This document shows, piece by piece, positions 24,620-36,424 of a DNA stretch of 64,000 nucleotides (within the stretch, counting starts at the first letter, position 1; each line of letters begins with the position of its first letter). The position numbers and the translations under genes are program-made. The notes below the pieces were generated by a model. It had not been told where the DNA came from and did not search any database. It saw nothing but the letters and a program-made list of their open reading frames with translations. The stretch spans positions 1 to 64,000 of the forward strand of contig JASANG010003342.1 in the NCBI GenBank assembly GCA_030248215.1, read 5' to 3'. Source of the stretch: Enoplolaimus lenunculus (lineage: Eukaryota; Nematoda; Enoplea; Enoplida; Thoracostomopsidae).

Positions 24620-25970
24620 GCCTTGCACGATGGAATCAAAACCTTATGGAATTTTCGACGCTGTTATTATGCATCTTCCGCAATATCTTGTGTACGTATG
24701 TCACAATTTTCGCATGCCTGTCATGACAAGTTGCTTAAAGTGTCTGTTAGTAAAGGATCATGTTCATGTAAGCGCAGATCATTGGTATAAAATGGGCAAA
24801 AAGGTGTTATATTCTAGTACCATCTATCGAGTTGAACATTTTGTGGCCATGAAAATACGATAATCAATTCTTCACATTTTGGTCAGGCTTATAATTCCAA
24901 AGACTGCCAAGAACTTTAAAAACATGTGCCTGAAATTAATTTTCAAATAATAGTATAAAGTTTGTTAAAAACAATCAAATTTGCAAAATTCATAACTTAA
25001 ATTGAAATTTAACTGAACTCGAGGTTTTGCTACAATCGACCTGTAAACTGAAATCTTAGCGTCTTTTGTCTTACTTGAATTGGACACCAATTTCAGTCAA
25101 ATGTCGACTTAAATTATGTTTCTGCAGCTGAAAGTAATGTTTTGTACTTAAGTATGTTTGTACTGTCAGTAATATCTGAATGTGGTTTTAGACCTCGGAC
25201 CCAAACAAGATTTAGCATGTAGTCGATGAGTCAATACTCAAGCTCGTAGCCAGCTCGCGTTTGCTAGAATAGGCTGTAAATTTTTTAGGAGGGACATACA
25301 ATGGTTTGCGGTGATTTACAAGCGAGTTTGAAACTTTTCTAGTGAGCTATTTTTCTTCGTGTTTAATTTTTTAATATTTCACTGTCTGGTCGCACGTTAA
25401 GTGGTATAAATACGAAATACGTACAGCAGAAATCACCAGTCAGCAATAGGTTTTCAAACGAAAGCATTTTTAAACAGTATTTTAAAATTCCTGTTCTAAA
25501 CAGTCAATACGCAGCGCTTTTCCAATTCGCCAGTTAAAAAATATTGATCCACGTTTGACTATTAATGTAAAACGTTTCTCAGTTCAAACTCTTGGGACCG
25601 AACACCTGCTAAAAGGATCTCGAACAGAAAAATCTGTTTATGCTGGTATTGTCGCCCAGGTGAGCAGTCAGTGAGGAGCAGGCTATGGCGCTGGCCCCCA
25701 AAAATTTCGGGGATGATTAAGATATTTCCCAAATTTGTTTGTTTAAGATCTTGTAAAGTGTGGGACGTGTGGTGCCCCCCCCCCCCAAATGGGGGCGGCT
25801 AATACAGCCCGGTGAGCAGCGGTACTCTAGCTATGATTTTTCAATTATTTATAAGGGACTATATTTATTTACAGCTATAAAGCTTGTGGTTATAAAAAAT
25901 TTATTATAAATTGCTTAATCTTGGTGCATCATGTATTGGTCCCATGTTTATTATGAGTGCTTGTCCGCAT
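24620..25970. other. Spacer downstream of the tincar-like gene
   Basis: The first few hundred bases are presumably 3' UTR, but no clear AATAAA site decides its end. A degraded MITE-like piece with GTAGCCAGCTCGCG and GGAGGGACATAC lies at about 25248-25350. A piece with GGCCCCCAAAAATTTCGGGG and a run of 14 C followed by AAATGGGGGCGG lies at about 25680-25815. No further gene was seen. Confidence 0.4.
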
Positions 25971-25971
25971 G

Positions 25972-26152
25972 GGCCCATGTAAAGATCAGGGACGGAACAG
26001 TTTTCTGTGGGACTAGAAAAGAGTACGCTTAAGCTTTAGACTTATTTTTGCTTCTAGGCTCAAACTTTGGAATATACTCATTTTTGCGCTTAGGCTTAGG
26101 CTTAGGACTATGCTTATAATACTGTTCAACTCCTGTTCTTTACATTGGTCCT
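25972..26152 (+). mobile_element. TTAGGC-bearing inverted-repeat MITE, well preserved
   Basis: Begins GGCCCATGTAAAGATCAGGG, then ACGCTTAAGCTTTAGAC, TTGCGCTTAGGCTTAGGC, and ends GACTATGCTTATAATACTG with TTACATTGGTCC. Left and right termini are inverted relative to each other. A further TTAGGCTTATGTTTAGGC patch lies just downstream at about 26218-26250. Confidence 0.65.
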
Positions 26153-27724
26153 CACATGGAAAGCTAGGAGACTGAGGGTCTTACAGATTGGGAGGTTTGA
26201 ACCAAGGTTTCGCTTTGGATTAGGCTTATGTTTAGGCTTATGTTTAGTGGACAGGCGCTAATAGTTATCATGGGTCGCGTGTTGTATTTTAGTGGCTTGC
26301 AATTCCTGAATTGTGCTTGCGAGAGTTTGTGCGCTTTGGTTGCAATGGTTAATCCTAACTGTATTTCAGCTGTTCTTAAGGTAATCAGTAGACCCTCGTA
26401 GAGATTAAACGGTGAGGTTGAACTTCTAGAAAGAGACGCGTAACCACTGTAAAAGTGAAGTACAACGTTAAATATTGTTAAGGATATTTTTTGGGTCTGA
26501 CTGAAGGTATAAACAGCCACCTCAACTGCAGCAATGTTTTCGTGAATATCCAGACATTTCTGACGGGGACGGGGCGGCCCAGCAAATGTTATGAAACGCA
26601 ATTTCTACTGTGTGCTATATGAATAGTCCTTTATGAAACTGCATCAAGTTAGCAACCAAACCAAAAAAACTCGTGACGCAATTATTTCAGTTAACTGGGC
26701 TAAAAAATTGTATTCTCAAATTTAAATTCAAGTAGTACCTGTTACTATAGATTCTCGTGAGCTCAAGTGTAAATTTGTAACTTTCGAAATTATTTTCTCG
26801 CTATTCGCAACAAAAACTGTATTATGCTTTATTGATATGAGGTTGAGCCGTATTATGGAATATTTTTTGCGTGTTTATGTTAATGCCAATAGAACTCTTG
26901 TATAAATACTTGTCTTGCTGTTTGCAGGAAACATAGCGTTAGCAGTACTTAAAACCAACTTCTATAACGTAAATTTTAAGTGATTCATGATTTTAAAAGA
27001 CGCGGCGAATGTTAATTGCATTAGCGTAACTCAAGATTAAACATATTCCAAAGCCTAAGCATTATGTGCTAGTCTTAAGCCTAAATCTAAGCTTGTAGCA
27101 TAAACAAAAAATAGTCTGAATACTGCAGTCGTGCGTCAAAACTGGGCACCCTAAAAGTAAAATGAGCCAAAAACACATTTGTTAGAGGTTTGCAAATTAG
27201 GTTTTGTATCAGAAAAGGACACTGGTTACATTCAACGTTACATTTCGAATCGTGGTCCATCCGTTCAAGAAACAAACCTTGTAAAATACATAAAATTTGT
27301 TGATCACTCAATGCGGCCGAAAGAATAAGCTGTGGTTTACATTGCGTTGTAAGATCAGTTGATACTAAGTTGTATTCGTTAAGTCAAAGTTTGATTTTTG
27401 GGATTTGGGTGAAAATTTTGTGAAAGTAGTTAATTTTAAAAAGTTTGATAGCAGTTAATACTATTCCTACCAGTGATTTTTCGGTTATTAGTCGGCAATT
27501 CTTGTTTGAAATCTTTTAATTTTTATAAATTCGGTGGTATTTGTTATTGGATTAAATGTTGCAGTAAAATTTTGTAAATTTTAATTGTAGAAATTTTGCC
27601 TTTAGGGCATTTTTCTATCAAGTCTTTGCTCTATGAATTTCAAGCGTAAGGGAGCACTCACGTCTTGTGGAGAGTCGCTAAGCACTGTGCATTGTGTATT
27701 TGTTGCACGTACATAAATACTGTA

Positions 27725-28086
27725 GTGACCCGAAAAAGAGGCGGAATAAGAGAGGGGGTGTCCCCATTTGACTTCCAATCAATACGAGTCCATATCCCTA
27801 ATTAGAGTCCGTAAGCAGATAGAGACATTAGTTGAGTTCGAAACTTTAAAACATATTTCTGTTATGAAAGTATATTTGTAAGTATAACCTTGCATTATCG
27901 CAGCAAGCTTTTTCATACCAGACAAATAGACGTTTAAGCAATTCAACGGATAGTTGCTGTACCAGATATGTATCAGTTAATACAAACGGCGGCGGATGGC
28001 TGGTTAAAAATAGCCAACCGAATAACAGGGTGGTTACCCTCTGGAGAGGCCGAATAAATATCAGTCTCCCCTATTATTCGGGTCGC
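27725..28086 (+). mobile_element. GTGACCCGAATAAG MITE (TA target), copy 1
   Basis: Starts GTGACCCGAAAAAGAG and ends CTATTATTCGGGTCGC, imperfect inverted repeats, with TA on both sides. The interior has GAGTCCATATCCCTAATTAG on the left and ACCGAATAACAG plus CCCTCTGGAGAGG on the right, in the same order as copy 2 at 32000-32422. No open frame of interest. The TA target suggests a Tc1/mariner-type mobiliser, which is inference. Confidence 0.65.
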
Positions 28087-28319
28087 TATAGTATTGCAAT
28101 TACTGTTGCTCAAGGCCATGTGCAAACTGCGAGTTCATGCGATATTGACAAATCCTGAAAGTTGTGAAAAGTACAACTGTTGTGGCAGCAACACTGCAAC
28201 AATTCTGTCGAACATGCAAAGTCACAATTTTTATACCAGAAAATGTAGAATGTTTCAATTTCGGCTATCCGAACATTCATGTTATTTTAAATAATCCGTT
28301 CGATATCGCACAGAGCATT

Positions 28320-28475
28320 AACAGTAGTATTATAAGCATATTCCTAAGCCTCAACATAACAATCAGCCTATAAAGCCGAAACCTAAGCAAAAAATTATTC
28401 TAAAGCTTAACTTTACTCTATTGCAGTCAAGCGGAACAAACTATCCGCTTCTGTCCGATATATGGACCGTTGCTA
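28320..28475 (-). mobile_element. TTAGGC-bearing MITE, reversed copy
   Basis: In reverse orientation: AGTAGTATTATAAGCATATT and CCTAAGCCTC, then AACCTAAGCAAAAAATTATTC, and finally CTCTATTGCAGTCAAGCGG. These are the complements of the blocks in plus-strand copies. The outer GGCCC end is weak. Confidence 0.5.
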
Positions 28476-29094
28476 AAAATCGTTGCCTGTTTTCATTATG
28501 CATTCAAATGAATTCTCAATGTAATTTAGTTCATAGTATGCTAAATCCATAAGATTTATAATAAATTTCGAAATTGTTTTTCACGCTAGACCGATGCATT
28601 GCGAAAAACCCTGCTCGGATATTTAGACAGGATTCCAATCCCGAAAAAAGTATCAAACTTTGTTTAATATTCAGCTCAGAAAACACCATTCAATACAACT
28701 ATACGCGTATTATTATGAGAGATAAACGGAAAGCAAAAAATACATTTAAACGAGTTTAACAAGTATCATTAAAAAGGAATTTCACAATTTTTTGAAATTG
28801 CTTATGTTTCAACGGTGTGAATGCGGATTTTTGGGAAAAGCTTTTTCAAAAATACAACGTAACGACAATTGTTTAACGCTTTAAGTTTGCTTGTGGCGAA
28901 ATATAAATTGTACTTTTTTGTAGGACAAGGCAATTCGACAGGTTTTTTTGCAAAATAAGATGCGCAGAGAGAGTTTCGCGTTTGAGGCTATTTTGATTTA
29001 TATACGTCAATATTCTTGTTTTAGCTTATGAGTTGAGAATTAGGGCTGTATTTTTAATACATATACCCCGACCATGTATACTCTTATGGACGTG

Positions 29095-29270
29095 TGACTT
29101 TTACGGCCGTCCCTGGTTTCTAATGGGACTATATAAGCGCAGGTTTAGATTTAGACCACATTTTTGGCTTAGGCTTATACTTAGCATTACGCTTACTTAG
29201 TTTTACCTAGACTTTTCTTCAAAGCTTAGGCTTAGGCTAAGGAATACGATTAAACTGCTGTTGCGGCCAG
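29095..29270 (+). mobile_element. TTAGGC-bearing MITE, divergent copy
   Basis: TACGGCCGTCCCTGG and GGACTATATAAGCGC at the left, GGCTTAGGCTTATACTTAGC in the centre, AAGCTTAGGCTTAGGC further right and CTGCTGTTGCGGCC at the right. The GGCCGT/GCGGCC ends are inverted. More diverged than the 35494 copy. Confidence 0.5.
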
Positions 29271-29439
29271 TAACCTGGGTGTAAACGGATATTGAAACCG
29301 AAAATGAATATTGAAGTACAAAATTTCTAGAATGTTGTATTTTTCTGCAACCACAATTACGGTATGCAAATATTGACAGAGCTTTGTAAAATTTAAAAGA
29401 TAAACAAACAGCTTTTGAGCATAAAATAATAGAATTTCC

Positions 29440-29512
29440 GGTTTTTCCATAACGGAAACAGATACCGATTTTTACGGAAAACGGAATGGAATATCCGGTT
29501 ACACGCTGCCAG
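29440..29512. repeat. End fragment of CCGGATAT/GGTTACAC element family
   Basis: CCGATTTTTACGGAAAACGG and GGAATATCCGGTTACACGC match 62735-62790 (CCGATTTTTACCGG, GGATATCCGGTTACACCC) and the termini of the element at 50314-51706 (CAGGGTGCAACCGGATA). Confidence 0.45.
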
Positions 29513-29721
29513 TAACATTGGCATGATTCTCTTAATGAATCCTCATTTCTTTCAAATCAAGAACCTTTCAACGCCTGTGGGACAGCGTCGTCAGGATCGA
29601 AGCGCATAAAAACCAAAAATTGGCAAAAACGTGTATACACCGACCTTTTATGAAGGAAAAGAATATAAATGAAGCAAGATTAATGTCGCATAATTTTGTA
29701 ACACATAATAACGATTAATTT

Positions 29722-29970
29722 CCAGAGGCGGATCGAGAAATTTTTGACGGGCGGGCAGGCTAACTATTGTTATGGAATGCAAAACGTATAAGGTAGAGTC
29801 TATCATTTATCACGAAAAATTTTCTGATGGGAAAATTTTAAGGTAGGGACCATATCAGTTCATCGCAAACAATTTTTGAGGGGAAAAATTAAGGTAGGGA
29901 CGTATAATTATTTTATCGCAAAAAATATCTCATGAGGGGGTGTATATACGCCCTCCCCTCTGAGACCGCT
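29722..29970 (+). mobile_element. GGCGGGCTGGCAAATG MITE, copy 3
   Basis: CCAGAGGCGGATCGAG, AAATTTTTGACGGGCGGGC and TTATGGAATGCAAAACG, then three partial repeats of a unit with AAGGTAGGGAC and ATTATTTTATCGC, and finally GAGGGGGTGTATATACGCCC. Same order as copy 1 at 7471, but with an internal duplication. Confidence 0.55.
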
Positions 29971-30533
29971 AATGTAAATTTCACATAAGTAATTGTAACA
30001 ACACATGAATAAAAAATACAAGAGGGTATTGCGTGAACCTTACCACAAGTTTGTTTGCCGTTATTTCACTAGGGACTTTTGAAAAAAGTTTTTGAATTTG
30101 CAGCTGAATTACTCTGTAAAAGCATGTTCATGGTTTACTCAGATGTTAAGGATTGGGTTTACGCTTTTAATTAAGTTTTGCCCAAACAGGTTGCGGCAGA
30201 GATTAAAAGCTTACGTGTTAGACACGTAGCAGATCCATCAATATGCTAGAAAGTAGAATGTGCAGTAAAATTTCAAGTAATGCGTGCGGATGTTACGCAA
30301 ATATTCAAGCAGGGCTCCAAAGTTGTTAATGGAGTGCCGAAAGTTTTGTAGAGGGCTTGGCTTTGGGTCCGTTTTTATGCCGATTGGTGGTACAACGGGT
30401 AATGAGTTGGTAGTCGTGGTGTAGCATGCGTATGTGAATACTGAATGTAACGTTAAGACAAGACACATGCAAACACGGGTACATATCGGCTGCTTAACTT
30501 TAGTCTAATGAGTAGCGTGCTTGACTCGCGAGG

Positions 30534-30650
30534 GCCCATTTATAGTACCAGACCGTAACAGTAGTATAAGCATATTACTAAGCCTAAACCTTAGCCTAAG
30601 CATAAGAATGAGCTTTTATACCTAAGTAAAAAATTTTCAACTGCTGTCTA
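30534..30650 (-). mobile_element. TTAGGC-bearing MITE, truncated copy
   Basis: GGGCCCATTTATAG, AACAGTAGTATAAGCATATT and CTAAGCCTAAACCTTAGCC match the right half of the family in reverse orientation. The copy fades after ACCTAAGTAAAAAATTTTC. Confidence 0.45.
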
Positions 30651-31279
30651 TAAAAAATTTCCCAATGTGTTAACCCTTGCTGCCATCTGTCGCGGCAGTG
30701 TGAAAAATGGCTGAAGTATGATTAATCTTTAAGCCAACGTGAGGTTTCAATGAAAACGACTTCGTAGTAGAAATACAAGTTTTTAGAATTTACGACAATT
30801 CGTCGAACGGACAATTTGCAGTCTGACAGCAGCGAGAGCATGTTAAACCTTAAGCCCAAGCATAATCCTAAAACTGAAACTTGTCGCTGATATATTGAAT
30901 TTTGTGGCAGTTGCAGCAAAATTTGTGTAATACATGATAAAATTGTTTGACAAATCGCTATTTTCAACGGATACAAGCTAAGCAAATCTGTATCATGCTG
31001 GTCAAATAATCAATGCTAAAAACGTTATAACAAAATCTTATCTTCTATAATGTAGTTGCATACGACTGGTTGAACTTATAATTTTATTTACCAAATTTTC
31101 CGATTTTGCCAAACTACCGCTAGGCAAGCCAGCTAAAAGTTTGGCCTAATTCATCGCGAAAGTTTACAACTTGTACAACCCGCCGAAGACTTTTCCTAAT
31201 TTTATCGCAAATTAAATTATGGGCAAAAGTTTGCTGGTTAGTTTAGATTTTGTAGTTTTGGTTTTGGGAAACTGCAACG

Positions 31280-31735
31280 ATGGGTTTTCAGGTTCGCGAA
31301 ATTTTTCTTGAAAATTTCTTTGGTTTTTTCGTTAAAACTTTCTTACGAGCGTTTTCGTGGATTTGTTAAGTAAATCTGCTTCCCACCGTTTCATTCCGTC
31401 CACAAAATTTTTTCCGACGATTTTCAGGCTTGGATCGGTAAATGTTTACCGAGCGTTTTCTGTGTTTTGTTATGCTTTTTTAGTGAAAAACGTTTTTCGA
31501 AAGTAGCCCTGATTCCTTTCGGTACACGTTTTTCTGAGCGTTTTCTTGGTTCGGTTTGGTAAATTTTGGTTCAGGTGGATGAAACTTTTAATACTGATGC
31601 TGTTGTTTACTTCGGTATGCCATTTTCGAACGTTTTACGGGTCCTTGGTTCTATTCGGTAAAACGTTTTTCAAAGCTTTCCTTTGGTTCGGTTCGGTAAA
31701 ATTTATCAGAGCATTCCTTTGATTCGGTTTGGTAC
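31280..31735. repeat. Degenerate tandem repeat with TTCGGT and GTTTTTC motifs
   Basis: Blocks like GAGCGTTTTC, TTGGTTCGG and GGTAAAACGTTTTTC recur irregularly, about every 40-90 bases, across about 450 bp. Copies are very diverged, so no exact period can be given by eye. Confidence 0.4.
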
Positions 31736-31999
31736 AATGCTGCCAAATATATATTTTTGCTATTTTTCTTCTCAAGGGAGCTCATGTCCTCAGTCGAACC
31801 TTGCAATTTGGAAGAACACCAACCAAGATAAGGCTGGAGCTTCTGTCAGCAAGCCTTCAGCACTAAACTATTTTTTATCCGAGAGAAAAATTTGAAAAAA
31901 TTTTACAAAACCGAATCTAAAAGTTTCAGAAAAATTTGTATCAAAACAAACAACGGAGAACGTATGTATAAAGAACTAGAGTGCACATCTACTTCTGTG

Positions 32000-32422
32000 G
32001 TGACCCGAATAAGAGAAGGGTAATAAGAGGGGGTCCCCATTTTGAGTGCCAATCAATAGGAGTCCGTATCTCTAATAAGAGTCCGTTTGCTGATAGAGTA
32101 CCTAAACCCTAGTCCATAAATGTCAATTATCTCTTATTGTGGCGCATAAATGACTCCATCACCAAATAAAGTTGAGTTCGAAACTTTGAGGCGTACTTGG
32201 TTTCAATGTTTCATTCCAAAACATAACCTTGCATCATCGCTGAAGCTTTTAATGCAGAGCAAAAAACGTTTATTTCAAGGGATAGTTGCAATACCGTATA
32301 TATCAGTAAGAGGGGTGGCGGAGGGCGGGTGGAAAATAAATAACAGTCCGTAACCGAATAACAGGGGGTACCCTCTGGAGATGCAAAACAAATTTGTGCC
32401 CCTCCCCTCTTATTCGGGTCTC
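32000..32422 (+). mobile_element. GTGACCCGAATAAG MITE, copy 2
   Basis: Left end GTGACCCGAATAAGAG and right end CTCTTATTCGGGTCTC are inverted. Shared blocks include GGAGTCCGTATCTCTAATAAG, CTTGCATCATCGC, AGTCCGTAACCGAATAACAG and GGTACCCTCTGGAG. The flanking TA is less clear than at copy 1. Confidence 0.65.
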
Positions 32423-32539
32423 CATAGTATACCCCAGAATTGGTTTTTAACGATGTATTATTCGGTAGGCAAATGGTCATACCAGAAATTTTTTGACTTT
32501 CTAACTGAACAGTGGTGTTTAATAACGATCATGACCTAG

Positions 32540-32605
32540 ACTCATGTAAAGATCAAGGGCGGAACACTTTCCTGCGAGAATGTATTAATAGAGCAAGCTT
32601 TTCAG
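32540..32605 (+). mobile_element. TTAGGC-family MITE left-end fragment
   Basis: CTCATGTAAAGATCAAGGG, GCGGAACACTTTCCTGCG and AATAGAGCAAGC equal the first 60 bases of the family. The TTAGGC interior and right end are absent. Confidence 0.5.
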
Positions 32606-32837
32606 CTGGCATAATCGCTAATTTTCCAGTGTTTTACAAAAAATATAGGTTCATTACATAAAATATTATATCTTAAGTTATGACACTTGCTGTGGTTAAA
32701 GCGAAACAAAACGATATTGATATCAGGTAATTTGTTTATGTTGAAAAATTCAATGTTTGACATGGCAGAAGATATTAATACTAAACCGCCGAACTCACGA
32801 TTCCAATTTGACAAACTGAGCATATAAAGTGCTCGTC

Positions 32838-32936
32838 CTGTAGCCCAATTAAAGATTAGGGGCAGAACTTTATTTTATGGGATTACAATGTAGTAAGCTT
32901 AAGCTATGGACTAATTTTTGCTTAGACTTGCGTTTT
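32838..32936 (+). mobile_element. TTAGGC-family MITE left half
   Basis: GTAGCCCAATTAAAGATTAG, GGGCAGAAC, GTAGTAAGCTTAAGC and TTTTTGCTTAGACTTGCG match the left half of the family. Confidence 0.45.
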
Positions 32937-33304
32937 ATTGTTGTTTTAGGTGGTTCACATCCGTGGACGCTATATTAAATGACAAGCAAATGTACGAGGT
33001 ATCGTCACCACCAGGTCCAGAAATTAAACTGTTTTCGAATATGAGGTTAGTCGACCTGCGTTTTTCAATCTCACATTTCTTATTCATAAGTTCAAATTTG
33101 TTCCATACAACTTAAAAATTGAGTCTTTTTAGTGATTTTAACCAACTGCTTAATAAAAATTTTTAAATACGCATTCATTGGGCTATTTGAACTCAATTAA
33201 AGTGTAAGCCTTTGCTTTAGCCAGATCATAATATCTAACACCTACTGTTTTGGTTTAGACTTATTTTATGCCAGTTGAATATACACGCAATCCGGCCTTA
33301 AGAT

Positions 33305-33485
33305 TTAGAACCAATGCTACTTGTTGGACAACAACAGTAGATTAAGCGTATTCCTAAGCCTAAAGCCTAAACTTTAACGTAGAGAAAAGTGATTCCTAAT
33401 CTTAAGCTTAAGCCCAAGTAAAAATGTAGTTTAGAATCTAAGCAAACTGTTTAACAGACCCATCAGAAACCGGAACGGCCCTAAA
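33305..33485 (-). mobile_element. TTAGGC-bearing MITE, reversed copy
   Basis: AACAGTAGATTAAGCGTATT, CCTAAGCCTAAAGCCTAAAC, AATCTTAAGCTTAAGCCC, ending CGGAACGGCCC. This is the complement order of the plus copies, with a readable GGCCC-type right terminus. Confidence 0.5.
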
Positions 33486-34224
33486 AATAACATGGGCAAA
33501 TTTTAGCAAGTATGGTGTTTACTAGATTTCCAGTTTGCACATAACGTATGGACGCCGCGTAGACTGTTAACGCTTAAAGTCATTGCTAAACATACAGAAT
33601 GACGTACGCTGTTCGTGTTTAGTGGACAGTTAGCTAAAAATTGTTAACCTAAATCCAATAGAACATGCATTCACTAGCCGACCAAAAAGGTAGCAGTACA
33701 CATTGTTTACTTTGTTTTCAGTGAACGTTCAATGGAAAACGGAATCAATGGCGGAACCTTTGATGGCAGCAATTCTTTAAACGGTTCACGCCATCAGCCG
33801 TATTTGGTTCCATTTTCAGAAGTACAAATTCGATTGCCACCGAAAATATACAAATGTTGAAAAGTTTCCAAAAAAACCAACTGAGCCGAACGAAAAAAAT
33901 AATATTTAGATTCATGTTTATCCGCCAAAATGATAAACTGACTAAAATAACAAAACGGCGTTTAACTTAGGCTAAGACTTGTTTTAGAAGAATCAGTAAT
34001 GAGGATGGCTTTTGTTTTCTGAACTTAAAATATATAATGGCTGTCAAAGGTTTGTTTGTAGAAATCATTTAAACTGACAATTACAAATTGAAAACGTACC
34101 AGGTCCGTGGCCACCTTCCACCCTCCGCCGTGGGCCTGTAAACTAAATTCTTCTGTTTTCAAGTTTAGTTCGAAGTAGAAATTATACAAACAGTGGTAGA
34201 CTGAAATCGGTATCACGATACAAC

Positions 34225-34430
34225 TCGTCGCACGACAACGCGTCAGCTGTCAACTTGTAAACTAAATTTTACTGGCAACGATAATTCGTTGCCGATCACT
34301 ATGCTTACGCTCAGGCTTCGGCTTAGGACCACTTTTAGTATTGTATTTAAATTTATTTATAAGTTTTAAGACACTGCTAGACGACAAACAAGTTGTTGGA
34401 TGACAAACTGTCGTAGATTCACTGAAGTTA
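34225..34430. mobile_element. ACGACAANTTGTCG foldback MITE, copy 2
   Basis: GTCGCACGACAACGCGTCAG and TGTCAACTTGTAAAC on the left, CTCAGGCTTCGGCTTAGG in the centre, and AGACGACAAACAAGTTG with GACAAACTGTCG on the right. Same plan as 12690-12890. Confidence 0.45.
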
Positions 34431-34689
34431 TGTCTCAGTAACACAGCCAGAGTTTTTTTTACTTATTTTTGTAATACACAACTTTTGATTGTAACATGTT
34501 TTACCATTATATGATTTATTGAGTATTTTTCAAAACAACTTTTAAGCTTTCTGTGTGATTCAGAACGCTTTTCTCCTCTAGCATCGCCACAACCGTACTT
34601 GAGTTAGCATTGAGATTTGTAAACGGGGCAGGCCAAACATTTGTTGACATAGAATTCTGTAGTCATGTCGACTATTTTACGTTGGGGTT

Positions 34690-34825
34690 AAGCTTTAACC
34701 TTGAGGCTACTTGATGCTTAGACTTCGGCTTAAAAATGTGGTTATTCATATACACTGAGGCTTTGGCTTACGCTTATACTTCGGCTTACAAATGTACGCT
34801 TATACGCTGCTACGGCCGTCACGCA
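34690..34825 (+). mobile_element. TTAGGC-like MITE, diverged
   Basis: GGGGTTAAGCTTTAACC, GATGCTTAGACTTCGGC, GGCTTTGGCTTACGC, ACGCTTATACGCTGC and TACGGCCGTC follow the family's order, but the hexamers are strongly mutated (TTCGGC, TTTGGC, TTACGC in place of TTAGGC). Confidence 0.4.
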
Positions 34826-35493
34826 TGCACTGGATAATTCTTTTAGTGTTGTCGATAAATTTTTTGACCCAATAAGGGCCAAAACGTATGTAAACAGTAC
34901 GCCCCCCTTACCTGCTATTCCCTCGTTGTTCATGCCTTGCCTAAAATAACTTACACCATTTTTGTTATGAATGGCAATGCTATGACTAAATCGTAAATAA
35001 AAATAGTATTTCGGTTAGGAAAGACCACTTTACTCATCGCTCGAAGTAAACAAATTCTGTATTAAACGTAATATCGTGGGTGTTATTGTATTTTTAGTCA
35101 TTTTTAATTCTTACAAAACACCCATTGAACTATTAAAATACTGTTTTGTCGGTGAAAAAAGTTTAAAAACGTTAACGCTCAAACTGCTACTATTTAAAGA
35201 CGCAACAAATGACAACATCGACAAAATTGCCGCTGTGTATAGTGGAAAAATTGTCAAAATTTGTTTACGAGCAGTTTCCAATGAATTCGCGCATTTCCAA
35301 ACTAGGTAGTATATGTATTGTCAGTATAATTATATTATGCAACAATTTAAATCTAAAGTTGAATTTAACTATTAGCACAACGTCTCGGAGCTAAAACGTT
35401 TTTAAATCATAAAACGTGTTTGAAACGTTTATACTTTAATATCAGTTTTCCGTTTCCTTTATCTTGATCACTATCCGATTTATTCCGTTATTC

Positions 35494-35690
35494 GGCCCAT
35501 GTAAAGGTCAGGGGCGAAACGTTTGTCTGTTGGACTGCAATAGAGTAAGTTTAACCTTTAGACTATTTTTTGCTTGGCTTAGGCTTAGGAATAGGCTCAT
35601 TCTTACGGCTAGACTTAGGCTTACGCTTAGGCTTAGGAATGTGCTTACTGCTTATAATACTGTTCCGCCCCTTGCTCGTTACATTGGCCC
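35494..35690 (+). mobile_element. TTAGGC-bearing inverted-repeat MITE, best complete copy
   Basis: A 197-bp element from GGCCCATGTAAAGGTCAGGG to CATTGGCCC. Inner parts of the ends also pair (CAGGGGCGAAAC against GTTCCGCCCCTTG). The interior holds runs of TTAGGC, mostly degenerate, and the GCAATAGAGTAAG and GCTTATAATACTG blocks common to all copies. The flanks GTTATTC (left) and ATTATTC (right) could be a 7-bp target duplication with one mismatch. No coding frame. I use this copy as the family reference. Confidence 0.7.
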
Positions 35691-36060
35691 ATTATTCTAA
35701 TTGTCCGTTTAAACACGCATGTGGTAAAATTTAGTAGTGGCACACAGTAACTTACTAACGGTGCTAAAACATATCTATGGGGGCAGAAAGTTATCAAGAA
35801 GAGGGCTGAAGCCCGCTGGCCCCAACTTATTACTAGATCTTGTCCCATATATGGGTGAACTGGTGGACTGGCTCGAATTTGGCCATTGAAGAAAATAAAA
35901 AATCTTGGTTGTAAATTGTATTTTTAAATGGTCTGTGGTAGACCGGCTTATAGCAAAACGTCATGGCCGATTTTTAGCTGCTATTCAGTCCTGATCTTAA
36001 GCAAACTTCAGTTTAAGCATTGTCGCAAAATTGTAAAATATTGAACTTATACAATTATTG

Positions 36061-36077
36061 ATATAAACAAAAAACTG
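36061..36077 (+). promoter_or_regulatory. Conserved leader block ATATAAACAAAA-ACTG, copy A
   Basis: ATATAAACAAAAAACTG starts 27 bases before the start codon. A matching ATATAAACAAAACTG (46327-46341) lies 26 bases before the start codon of copy B, while neighbouring leader sequence is not alignable by eye. It is too close to the ATG for an ordinary TATA box unless the leader is extremely short. A leader element is more likely. Confidence 0.35.
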
Positions 36078-36087
36078 ATTCAAAAAC

Positions 36088-36351
36088 ATGGCAACAATTT
36101 TAATTTATTACATTCTCATTACTGAAGCAATCATCGGCTTAGCTTCAGCGGCTGAATTTGCGTCATTTCAACCAAAAGGCGCCGCCCCACATCTCAGCTC
36201 TTTTGCAGCGAAGGGCGATGCCGGCCAGTTTACAGGTAACACTGGATCGTTTCAATCACCATCATTTGGTTTCGCTGTTAGAAGTTTCATCAATCCAAGT
36301 TTGTTTGTGGAAGCTCAGCCGTGGTCAAATGCTCAGCATAAAATTGGTCAG
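36088..36351 (+). CDS. PTTH/Trunk-like secreted ligand, copy A, exon 1 (signal peptide)
   Basis: First of seven exons of copy A (36088-36351, 37257-37433, 38458-38744, 39278-39324, 39616-39738, 41941-42123, 43333-43496), together 1,245 nt or 414 residues. The ATG at 36088 has A at -3 and G at +4. It opens a hydrophobic signal peptide, MATILIYYILITEAIIGLA, with likely cleavage after ASA or nearby. The segment FASFQPKGAAPHLSSFAAKG follows, and the exon ends with the block shared by all copies, QPWSNAQHKIGQ. Donor CAG|GTATGT, phase 0. Prothoracicotropic hormone and Trunk are secreted ligands of the Torso receptor kinase in insects. Whether this protein acts on such a receptor is inference. Confidence 0.8.
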
Positions 36352-36424
36352 GTATGTAAACATCCGATAACACTGTAGATTTAAGTAAATTTGAGCTCAA
36401 AATTGAAAATTTGCAACCTATATG

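Larger units (their letters stand above)
24620..36087. other. Intergenic region between the tincar-like gene and ligand copy A
   Basis: About 11.5 kb in which every recognisable item is a repeat: TTAGGC, GTGACCCG, GGCGGGCTGG and GACAA elements, and a degenerate tandem repeat. The remaining stretches (for example 26260-27720, 28480-29090 and 30660-31280) contain only short open frames without domain content or consistent splice borders. Confidence 0.5.
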
